Shown here one piece after another: positions 41,604 through 49,077 of a stretch of DNA of 54,855 nucleotides; positions within the stretch are counted from its first letter, which is position 1; each line of letters begins with the position of its first letter. Made by a program: the position numbers and the translations under genes. Location of the stretch: the NCBI GenBank assembly GCA_947507875.1, contig CANNQP010000030.1:1-54855 (forward strand), read 5' to 3'. Source of the DNA: Verrucomicrobiaceae bacterium (lineage in GTDB: Bacteria > Verrucomicrobiota > Verrucomicrobiia > Verrucomicrobiales > Verrucomicrobiaceae). Under the pieces are notes generated by a model. It was not told where the DNA came from. It saw only the letters and a list, made by a program, of their open reading frames with translations, and did not search any database.

Positions 41604-43735
41604 TATTGGATCCTCAAAAGTTCACTGTGCGGTTGATCGTCCTCGGCCGAAAGAGACTGAATCAGCTCTTTTTGGCCTGATGCGAATTGATAGGTGCGGG
41701 CCTCTTGTCCGATCTTTTTCAGGTCGTCTGAAGAGGTCGAGAACTGGACGGCGTAAATGCGATCCGCTTCCTTTTCCAGGAAGTCGCGGGCGAAATCCCA
41801 TTCCTCCTTCCATAGAAGTAGGATGACCTGTCGCGCAGACCCAGGCACCAACTGCACAGCAGCCTCTTTGTAGTGCTTCTCCATGTTGCCAAAGGGCGAG
41901 TCCATGAAGAAGGAGAGGTCATCAATTTTGCCGAGCCGCACGCCGAGCTTCTCCATTTGAGTGTGCATGTCCTGGCGAAGTCGTGCCAAAGAGACGACAT
42001 AGGCAAGCGCCAGCAGTTGCGATTGGCCACCACCGAGGTTTTGAGTCTTCTGTCCTTTGACCTGAATGGATGGAAGCAGTGTCTGCCGGTCAATATGGGC
42101 TTTGCTGCCATCCGTGGCTTTTGAGTCGTAAAAATTTGCCACGGAAGCCTGAAGCACACGATGGAAATACTGGCTCAGCCGCCCACGACAATACGTCAGT
42201 GCCTTGTGCAAACGGTCAGCACGATCCCTGGCGGCGGACAGACGTTTGAAGGCATTCTGATCCACGCCGGATTTGGCACTGAGCTGCTGAACCTCCTCCT
42301 TTAACCTCTTGGCCACGTACTCGGTATTCTGCACGCCCTCCGCAATGGCCCTGACACGTCCCGTCTTACTCTTGATCTCCGCCTGAAGCGCCTGGAGTGC
42401 TTTTCCGATGCGGGCGATCTCTTCCACGGGAACGGCCTGCATGGCCTCCTCGGCTGATGCAACAGCGGCTATGGAATCGTTGAGTTCTGACACCGCCTTC
42501 GCCCGAAGATCCATCAAGCGCTTTAGTTCCGAGGTGGTATGGTCCGCACGTTGTTGAATGGAGAGGGGGCCTCGTGGTTTGACCCAATCCAACAGTTTTC
42601 TCAAACCTTCTCCAGCGTCTGCTGCAAGTGTCTTATTTCGATAAGCCTCCCAATGAGCACGAGAATCGTCATCGTGCTTTTTTCCGCAAATGCAGGCAGG
42701 CTTTGCCAGCACCCGATCCACAAAACCTGGGGTGATGTCTGCCGGCAGGATATTGTCCTTCTCCATCTCAGCGAGCATGGTTTTGACGCGCTCGATGGAA
42801 CCGACAAGGAAGGGAATGCCAGCGGACTGGTTGATCTCACGAAGAATATCCTGGTCTGCCTGCGCAAGACGGTTCTTGGCGCTATCACGTCGCTGGATCG
42901 CCCTGCTATGTTGAGCCGTCACCTCTCGTGCTGCATCTTCATCGCCTAGCTTTGCCAGTTTTTCGGTTTCCTGGTGGTAAGCTTCCTCGGCTTTGCGAAG
43001 ACCAGTCTCTTCCTCCTGGAGAGCGGCTTTCTGGGCATCCAACTTCGCCTGGTTCTGAGTCTCCTCTGAGAGCTTGCGATTCAAGTCTGCATTGGCGGCC
43101 GTGAGTTTGGACAGCTTCTTGGCGAGGTCATCACGGATGGAAGCAGCCGCCTCCTCGGCCTCCTTCCACTGGTCTTCATGAAGGAACTGACCGAGAGCCT
43201 GACGGATACTGCCAACATCACCCAGTAGTTTTCCGTCCAGTGGTTCACCTTTGAAATAGAAGGCATCGAACAGGGCCTTGGGAACCATGCTTTCGATCAT
43301 TCGCTGAAATCTTCCGCCTTCATCTTGGTCAAGAGTCGGTCTGGCACCGCCTCGCACATGGAGCAGCCGTACATCACGAACCTCCCAGCGGTCATCTGAC
43401 ACACGCTTACCCTCAATGGTCCTGCGCAAGCAGAAGGTCTCCTTTCCCTGAAGACCAGTGCGCTCGAATGCGACTTCAACCCAGCCAGTCAGTGATTGAC
43501 CGATGGGAGTCTCGGCTTTGGCCTTGTTGCAAAGAAACAGGGGAAGATCGCCTTTCCTGGGCAGTCCCGCTTCGCCGTAGAACCAGAACTTCAGTGCCCG
43601 GATGATCGAAGTCTTCCCGGAATTGTTTGGTCCGACAACAATCGTCAGCGTTCGCTCGCCAGTGGTGGGGAGCTCCACGGTTTGATTACCGTAGTAGGTC
43701 AGGATGTGTTGGAAGCTGAGGCGGCTGATGATCAT
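41603..43735 (-). CDS. SMC/DndD-like ATPase, copy A
   Basis: In 710 residues, Walker A is GPNNSGKT (35-42), coiled coils span about 200-530, a CIC motif (PACICGKKHDDD) lies at ~347, and the C-terminus has LGGGQSQLLALAYVVSLARL and FMDSPFGNMEKHYKE. In layout it is the same as ATPase copy B, with the hook at the same place, but the two have diverged a lot. The upstream 66-aa gene stops 15 bases before it. It probably forms a restriction complex with the downstream associated-protein 4. Confidence 0.8.
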   Translation of the reverse strand: MIISRLSFQHILTYYGNQTVELPTTGERTLTIVVGPNNSGKTSIIRALKFWFYGEAGLPRKGDLPLFLCNKAKAETPIGQSLTGWVEVAFERTGLQGKETFCLRRTIEGKRVSDDRWEVRDVRLLHVRGGARPTLDQDEGGRFQRMIESMVPKALFDAFYFKGEPLDGKLLGDVGSIRQALGQFLHEDQWKEAEEAAASIRDDLAKKLSKLTAANADLNRKLSEETQNQAKLDAQKAALQEEETGLRKAEEAYHQETEKLAKLGDEDAAREVTAQHSRAIQRRDSAKNRLAQADQDILREINQSAGIPFLVGSIERVKTMLAEMEKDNILPADITPGFVDRVLAKPACICGKKHDDDSRAHWEAYRNKTLAADAGEGLRKLLDWVKPRGPLSIQQRADHTTSELKRLMDLRAKAVSELNDSIAAVASAEEAMQAVPVEEIARIGKALQALQAEIKSKTGRVRAIAEGVQNTEYVAKRLKEEVQQLSAKSGVDQNAFKRLSAARDRADRLHKALTYCRGRLSQYFHRVLQASVANFYDSKATDGSKAHIDRQTLLPSIQVKGQKTQNLGGGQSQLLALAYVVSLARLRQDMHTQMEKLGVRLGKIDDLSFFMDSPFGNMEKHYKEAAVQLVPGSARQVILLLWKEEWDFARDFLEKEADRIYAVQFSTSSDDLKKIGQEARTYQFASGQKELIQSLSAEDDQPHSELLRIQ

Positions 43736-43750
43736 GAGAGCTTCAGGCGG

Positions 43751-43951
43751 CTAGTTTTGGACGCCCATGATCAGGCGTTCCATTTCTGCGATTTTGTCCT
43801 TGGGGCTTTTGGTGTCGGCATAGGGACCTGCAAAGGCCCCAAGTGCTGGTCCGAAGATCTTGGCCACATCTTGGCCGGCGTCTGACAGCATCTGCTGAAG
43901 TTCGACAATCGGCGAACCAATCTCAGATGGGGGCGTGGGAGTGGGTTCCAT
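43751..43951 (-). CDS. Small protein upstream of ATPase copy A
   Basis: A 66-residue protein that starts MEPTPTPPSEIGSPIVELQQM, has a short Pro-rich N-terminus and one or two helices (ELQQMLSDAGQDVAKIF, KDKIAEMERLIM). It is encoded 15 bases before the ATPase, in the same operon. The place, size and order (small protein-ATPase-associated protein 4) match the other triad. No enzymatic motif. Function unknown. Confidence 0.55.
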   Translation of the reverse strand: MEPTPTPPSEIGSPIVELQQMLSDAGQDVAKIFGPALGAFAGPYADTKSPKDKIAEMERLIMGVQN

Positions 43952-43968
43952 GAAAAGGTGGGATGGGT

Positions 43969-44202
43969 TCAGATAAGTTCAAACGAGCTAACGGACACCT
44001 CTCGAAAACATGGCTCCTTGGAGGAACTGCATGAGTGCGAATTGATGCTGTGCCGTTTCAAAGTTGCGAGCACGACGGACTGTGGGTTGGCGAACTTGAA
44101 AGCGAACAACTGTTTTTCAGTGATCCGGCGGCTGACTTCCAAAGCCGTCAAAGGCTCCGCAGCATCGCTGAGAATGGTTCTGGCTGCCGCCTTGATGGTC
44201 AT
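43969..44202 (-). CDS. HARE-HTH domain protein
   Basis: A 77-residue protein. The first 52 residues are a HARE-HTH: MTIKAAARTILSDAAEPLTA, then LEVSRRITEKQLFAFK and NPQSVVLATLKRHS. The domain is found in restriction enzymes and in ASXL/RNA-polymerase delta proteins and is proposed to bind DNA with modified bases. The rest is short and uncharacterised. It is the first gene of the minus-strand restriction operon, 17 bases before the 66-aa gene. It may recognise DNA state or act as repressor of this operon. Confidence 0.7.
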   Translation of the reverse strand: MTIKAAARTILSDAAEPLTALEVSRRITEKQLFAFKFANPQSVVLATLKRHSINSHSCSSSKEPCFREVSVSSFELI

Positions 44203-44301
44203 TTGTGTGAATTACTTAAAATCTGGGATTCTTCTGCGCATGTAGGGGGATTTCTAAATAAAAATGAGTATTTTCGTAATTGCCACTTTCAAGCCCATGG
44301 T

Positions 44302-45096
44302 TTAAATCAACCCATAATCTTCTGCTTCAGAAGACTCCCCCTTGTCGTTCACTAGCCCGGGTCCGGGAATCCTTGAGGCAAGGCCCTCAGAGAATGCTTC
44401 TCTATTCGCAGCAGCGAGTCGAGAAGGTTTTCCGGACGGTGCCGATGCGACGATGCTCTTCTTGAACCAGCAGCCCTGTTCAGGAATCTGTCCGAGGTAG
44501 ATGTAGGTGAACCCATCGTCACGCCCGGATGGACCAAAGATCGCACCGAATTCATTGACATAAATGGCACCGCCTTTCGTGTGCCCGAGAACTCCGGCGA
44601 TTCGTCGTGCTGTGGTTTGTGCGGCGGTCCGTCCGACGACATCGCTGAGTTTGACGATGCGTTCCCGCTGTGGGGTAATCATGCGGCTCCATTCAATGTC
44701 ACCGGCATTTGCCTTGAGTTTGTATTTGAGTCCAGGTCTCGGCCCGTTCCATGTCGCCCCCGGCTTCAATGGACAACCAGAGCTATCGAACGGGCGGCCG
44801 CTGAATTCGCTGCCCTCCATTTTGAGCACAATGTCATCGTGGTATTCGCCGGCGTAGTGATACTGAACAGGGGCATCATAGTGATCATCACTGACAGGAA
44901 CAATCACCTGTCGCCATTCATTGATGATGAAAATGCCACCTGGTTGGAGCCCAGCCTCCTCTTTCACGCCATTGACCATCTTCACCAGCTTTGGGTGATC
45001 GTGGGTGGCAGGATAAATTTGGTCACCATCATCCGACCGCATCATCACCGTAACCGCAAGCTTGCGGTCAAAATGTTGGATACGGTATTTGGCCAT
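44302..45096 (-). CDS. Beta-rich protein of unknown function, partner of SF2 helicase
   Basis: ATG at 45096 (MAKYRIQHFDRKLAV) has GGAG eight bases upstream and is preferred to a longer start at 45144. In 264 residues two related segments occur: GGIFIINEWRQVIVPVSD and GGAIYVNEFGAIFGPSG, each followed by an aromatic-rich strand ending in YxGE/Q. The same segment is in the 45156-45827 protein and, more weakly, in the helicase C-terminus. The fold is probably beta-barrel-like. The last gene of the three-gene operon. Function unknown; defence role is inferred from context. Confidence 0.6.
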   Translation of the reverse strand: MAKYRIQHFDRKLAVTVMMRSDDGDQIYPATHDHPKLVKMVNGVKEEAGLQPGGIFIINEWRQVIVPVSDDHYDAPVQYHYAGEYHDDIVLKMEGSEFSGRPFDSSGCPLKPGATWNGPRPGLKYKLKANAGDIEWSRMITPQRERIVKLSDVVGRTAAQTTARRIAGVLGHTKGGAIYVNEFGAIFGPSGRDDGFTYIYLGQIPEQGCWFKKSIVASAPSGKPSRLAAANREAFSEGLASRIPGPGLVNDKGESSEAEDYGLI

Positions 45097-45155
45097 GCGG
45101 ATGACTCCGGTGGTGCAATTGCCTGGAAATGCGATCAGTGGCATAAGTGCTGGGA

Positions 45156-45827
45156 TTAATGTTCTTTCTCAAACCATGCGTTGAGATTGATGCGACTAAC
45201 AAAATGAGGACACCAGCGTCCTTGTGCATCCTGAATCTTTGTGAGGACCACACCGTGCAGGTTGACCACAAACCGCAGAACACCAAAGGGGCGGAGCTCA
45301 CGCAACGCCGCAACAAGAGCCTCGTCCTGCTGGATCGGCTTTTGTTTCGAGGAGCACTCATCGTCCTCGAATTTAAAGTAGATTCCTGTATCTCCCAAAT
45401 TGTAGGCCAGCCCAATGTAAGGGTATTTCCAAACATTACCAAGTTTGAGTCCTTCTCCGGTCAATGTAAACCAGTGGCCCGGCGTGTCCGGATCCTGAAA
45501 GCGGGGAACACCAGCCACCTCACCCACAATAAAGCGATTTGTTGTCCCGTAGACTGGCGACAGGACCTGGCCGAATTCGTTGATAAGAAAGGAACCGCCC
45601 CGCTTCCCTGTTTTGGACTCTTTAAGTTCGTTGACGCTTTTGCCCAAGGCGCGAGCTGCGGGTGTCTTCTCAATCTTTGACTCAAGCTTGTCACCGGTGT
45701 GGTGATCTGCCCACCTCACCAAAACCTCGTCCTTGGCGTTAGTGTAAAAGGCGGGCTCTTGGCCGGGAATACGACGATAGCGTCCTTTCCAAAGACGTGG
45801 TCTGCAATCGCTAAACTCCAGTTTCAT
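45156..45827 (-). CDS. Beta-rich protein of unknown function, overlapping SF2 helicase
   Basis: In 223 residues, the start overlaps the helicase stop (ATGA, 45824-45827). It has GGSFLINEFGQVLSPVYG, then RFIVGEVAGVPRF, and a second, weaker copy near the C-terminus (VLRFVVNLHGVVLTKI, then PHFVSRINLNAWF). These resemble the segments in the next gene. There is no signal peptide or known catalytic motif. The N-terminus (RPRLWKGRYRRIPGQEPAFYT) is Arg/aromatic-rich. Co-translation with the helicase suggests a complex. Family not recognised. Confidence 0.6.
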   Translation of the reverse strand: MKLEFSDCRPRLWKGRYRRIPGQEPAFYTNAKDEVLVRWADHHTGDKLESKIEKTPAARALGKSVNELKESKTGKRGGSFLINEFGQVLSPVYGTTNRFIVGEVAGVPRFQDPDTPGHWFTLTGEGLKLGNVWKYPYIGLAYNLGDTGIYFKFEDDECSSKQKPIQQDEALVAALRELRPFGVLRFVVNLHGVVLTKIQDAQGRWCPHFVSRINLNAWFEKEH

Positions 45828-48097
45828 GCTTGGGGCGTGGTTTGACGGAATTCGAATCCGACTGTCAGCTTGGTGATGATATGGGGCGTACCCGCGTGGA
45901 CAAAGATCACCTCATTGAGCTCATTCAGTTGGATCTTCCTGATCTGGACGTGGTGGGCGAGCTCATACTCGCGAATAGCCTGAATCGTAGCGTCCGCATC
46001 ACTGCCTTTCTCCGGATCAAAAGCACGGTCACGACCACGCGCGAAGTCTTCTCCGCTCACCGATTTCCGGGCGATCACGTAGGATCCCTGCTTGGTCTTG
46101 ATGTTAAATGTCTGGACACGTGGCGCTTTCTTGTTCTGAGCATCTGGATCACTGTCTGATAGCATCTCTCGCTGAACAAAGGCGGACGCATGACACATGG
46201 CAAGAGCCGATGAAGGGGGCAGCCATTCAAAAGGCTGGGCTAAAATGCCGCAGTAGAGGGTTACCCATTCTGTCCCCTGGGGTCGACGGACCAGTATGGC
46301 TTTCTTGAGCGGGGTGATTCGAAAGCGTCCCGCTGATCCAATCACCTGCTTAAGAACTTGGTGCACATTTTGAGGGTTTGATGCATACCGATTGTTACTG
46401 TCTCTCACGTTTCCTGCCGTGTCACAAGTGTATTCAGTTCCGTCGAAACTTCCTGCGTAAGCGTCCCCGACTGCAAGTTTGGAAAGATCGATCTGGTCTT
46501 CCCCTGGAAGCGGCTTGCGAGGCGGGCCTTCCTGAGCCGATGGAAGCTTCCCTTCGATAGGTTCCCAGCGAAAGTAGAAGTTTCGCGCAGCTCCGGCCAT
46601 TTCAGAAAAATCAAGTTTGCTGTAAATTTGCTCATCGGTGGTGCCCCCCATGTAGAGGATGTGCAAAATAGATGACTTGGCGGACGCTCCCTGGCCTTTT
46701 CTGAGGATCCGCCCTAGGGTCTGGATGCGCTGACGTTTGGATGAGGATGATGCAACCACAATCCCGACATCGGCAGCAGGGACATCGAAGCCTTCGATGA
46801 GCGACTTGACTGAGACAAGAATGTTCGCCATCCCATTCCTGAACAGACGGATGCTCTTATCGCGCAAAGAGTCAGCTAGCTGCGAGTGCTCGGCGACAAC
46901 TTTAAAGCCTTCCCGACGCAGCAAACGAAACAGTTCCATGGCCTCCAAGATGGATTCGTGAAATAACAAAATTCGTGCTTCGGGCTGGTGCTCAAGGGTC
47001 ATGCGGATCAAGGACATGACCGCTTCAAAGCGCGCCTTTGCACGGTAGAGTAGCTGTTTTCGCTGGCCTGTGAGTGCCACATAAAGTGCCGCTTTTGTGG
47101 ACATCGGAGAACCAGCACGACGAGCTAGGCGGCGGGCCCAACCGACCAAGGCTCCACCGTCCAAACTCCGTGCACCCCCAGGACTGTTCTGAAGGTGTTT
47201 TCTAAGTTCAGTGATTTCGCGTGAGAGACGTTCATAGCCTGCGGCCTCTTCTGGTTGCAGCGGCAGGCCATAATGGCGAATTTCGAAGGGCGGCAAGATG
47301 CCTCGTCCAATGGCCTCTGCGTAGGTGAGTTCAAAGATGATCGGGCCAAGTTGCTGCCCAAGCCTTGTTTCATCGAAATCTAGGGCGACTTCCGGAGCAT
47401 CCTCTTTGCCCTCGTCCTCTTCATCGCTCAGGAAATCATCCCGTTCTGGAGTGGCGGACAGCCCAAGTGAAAAGGAGCGTTTCGTATCAAACACTCTAGA
47501 CATGGCTGCAGCACCTGCGCGATGAGCCTCATCAACGACCAGAAGAAGGGGACACCCATGAAGAGCGGCCATGGCGGGCAACTTTAACGAAGCGGAATTC
47601 AGCACGCATATTAAAATTCGCACTTCGCTAGTGAAGCTATCTTGAAATCCTCCACCCATCCTTCCCACCATGCTCGACGGCAAATTGCTCCTCGACAAAA
47701 AGACCTCTCTCCATTGATCCATCAACACGACTGTTGGGACGACAACTGCAATCAACAAGTCTGGCGCTGTTGTGTGTTGAAGGCGTTCGGCAATAGCAAG
47801 GGCTAGGAGCGTTTTACCGGCACCTGTCACGACTTTGACCGTGCCCTTTAGCCCCGCGCCAAACCACTTGTCCCGACATTCTTGCTGCCAAGGGTGCAAA
47901 GTAATGCCTTGGAGAAGTTCCCACCGTTCAGGCATCGGCCGCGGGGCTGGATCATTTGCACTTTGGATGGCTTGCCCCAGCGATGGATCACGCGATCTTT
48001 GCTTGTCTTCCCAATAAGTAACGACTTCGAGCTGATGGAGAATCAGCTTCTCTTCATCGTTGATCCAAGAATCTGCGCTATCAGGAGGGAGGTGCAC
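45824..48097 (-). CDS. SF2 DEAH-box helicase with unknown C-terminal domain
   Basis: It starts at a GTG (no in-frame ATG nearby; a stop lies just upstream). In 757 residues the helicase core has VVTGAGKTLLAL, LLLVVDEAHRAG, GLSATPERDD, then VSVKSLIEGFDVPAAD and QTLGRILRKGQG. After ~540 the C-terminal 220 residues are not a known domain: DAYAGSFDGTEYTC, then AGRFRITPLKKAILVRR, which resembles the repeated motif in the two downstream proteins. ATP-driven DNA translocation is expected. It leads a minus-strand operon with the two unknown genes, upstream of but distinct from the dnd restriction operon. Confidence 0.8.
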   Translation of the reverse strand: MHLPPDSADSWINDEEKLILHQLEVVTYWEDKQRSRDPSLGQAIQSANDPAPRPMPERWELLQGITLHPWQQECRDKWFGAGLKGTVKVVTGAGKTLLALAIAERLQHTTAPDLLIAVVVPTVVLMDQWREVFLSRSNLPSSMVGRMGGGFQDSFTSEVRILICVLNSASLKLPAMAALHGCPLLLVVDEAHRAGAAAMSRVFDTKRSFSLGLSATPERDDFLSDEEDEGKEDAPEVALDFDETRLGQQLGPIIFELTYAEAIGRGILPPFEIRHYGLPLQPEEAAGYERLSREITELRKHLQNSPGGARSLDGGALVGWARRLARRAGSPMSTKAALYVALTGQRKQLLYRAKARFEAVMSLIRMTLEHQPEARILLFHESILEAMELFRLLRREGFKVVAEHSQLADSLRDKSIRLFRNGMANILVSVKSLIEGFDVPAADVGIVVASSSSKRQRIQTLGRILRKGQGASAKSSILHILYMGGTTDEQIYSKLDFSEMAGAARNFYFRWEPIEGKLPSAQEGPPRKPLPGEDQIDLSKLAVGDAYAGSFDGTEYTCDTAGNVRDSNNRYASNPQNVHQVLKQVIGSAGRFRITPLKKAILVRRPQGTEWVTLYCGILAQPFEWLPPSSALAMCHASAFVQREMLSDSDPDAQNKKAPRVQTFNIKTKQGSYVIARKSVSGEDFARGRDRAFDPEKGSDADATIQAIREYELAHHVQIRKIQLNELNEVIFVHAGTPHIITKLTVGFEFRQTTPQA

Positions 48098-48522
48098 TAA
48101 AATAATTGCAGGGTTAACCGACGGGTTATGATTGGTTTCTCTAGCTAAATGAATAAAATATCAGCCCATATTTCATGTCTATTTCTTTATGAATCTTTTA
48201 TCCAAGCCCCTTGCTCAATTGCTATGACTCTCGTGGTTTGGAATCCCATCGTTTGATCCAGTTTTACAGCACAAAATCGCATGCTCGACTCCGGCTTGCG
48301 AGCCCCCAGAGTCAGCGGCATGAAAACCGCTCGACGCTGTCGCAAGTTTGTTGAAAAAAGTGATTCAGACTGGCGGCCGGCGATGTCGGTGAAGGCGCTA
48401 AGCACGGGGTAAGCATTCACGCCAATTTTCTACCAATAACCATTGAGACGATTTGAGAAGTCGGCGGTCAGGGCATGGAGGGCTTCTAAGGAGAATCCGA
48501 TTTGAGAGCAGCGCCACATGGT
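48098..48522. other. Intergenic stretch upstream of the helicase operon
   Basis: It should hold the helicase promoter. TAACC/GGTTA (48115-48128) is a weak inverted repeat with a 4-base loop. A minus-strand fragment at 48430-48519 reads MWRCSQIGFSLEALHALTAD and could be the last piece of a lost gene. Nothing else is supportable. Confidence 0.3.
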
Positions 48523-48614
48523 AATTTAGCGCAGTGAGGGTGTGAAGGGTGACCGGGGACTGTCGGGGAGCACGGTGGATCGTCGGCTCACAGCCACGGT
48601 GGCGGCAGCAGCAC
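48523..48614. repeat. 92-bp direct repeat, copy 1
   Basis: It begins AATTTAGCGCAGTGAGGG and includes GACTGTCGGGGAGCACGG. The same 92 bases recur in the same orientation at 54663-54754 with about six differences. One frame of both copies reads EHGGSSAHSHGGG. It marks the start of the mosaic stretch that contains topA. Copy 2 sits exactly at the end of an IS3 element. Confidence 0.8.
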
Positions 48615-48846
48615 TGGAGCACAGGAAGCGAAGGTTACCCTGTCCTGGTCACCGGATGAAGAGGCACCTGGCCTGCGCAGTGTCGAACTGGAGGAAAACG
48701 GTCGCACTCAAGTCGTGACCGATAGCGGCCTGCACGCAAAGGATTGGTTCTCGATCAACGCCATCTGCGACGATCTCAATCTGCTGCAGCAGGACTGGGT
48801 GGGCGTGATGCGGGCCGGATATTTCGCTGAATGCACCCACCCTTGA
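48614..48846 (+). pseudogene. 3' end of an unknown gene without a start
   Basis: An open frame runs from within the 92-bp repeat (48553) to a TGA at 48844-48846. Its content is protein-like: QEAKVTLSWSPDEEAPGLRS, DSGLHAKDWFSINAICDD, LLQQDWVGVMRAGYFAECTHP. It has no usable start codon, and a stop lies immediately upstream in frame. The Gly/His-rich linker encoded by the repeat leads into it. It may be the C-terminus of a larger, lost protein. The family is unknown. Confidence 0.35.
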
Positions 48847-48874
48847 GAGCGGTGATACGGGAGCTGCGCAGGAA

Positions 48875-48937
48875 TCAATCCTCAAACCACCGCTTCCCGG
48901 CCTCGGGAATGAACCCGACCATATGCCCGAGATTGGT
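48875..48937 (-). pseudogene. Remnant of excisionase-like HTH gene
   Basis: The last ~19 codons match the C-termini of the two HTH genes downstream: NLGHMVGFIPEAGKRWFED here against KLGHLVRFSPEAVKRWFED at 53367. DNA similarity stops abruptly near 48937 and unrelated sequence follows, so it is a fragment left at a recombination junction. It lies just beyond the 3' end of topA. Confidence 0.6.
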
Positions 48938-49077
48938 AAGCGCCACCGCAAGGGTCATGGGAATGAGCTTGGAATGGGGCGCGGGGGAGCCGGGGATCTC
49001 CACCTTATGCCTCTTCCGCCGTTGCAATCCCCCTTGCACCAACGTCAGAAACTTCATGCCCAATTCCCTTTGCTGGA

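Noticed and set aside
48398..48622. Minus-strand frame of 74 residues across the 92-bp repeat.
   Set aside because: Cys/Arg-rich and without family features; read as repeat DNA.
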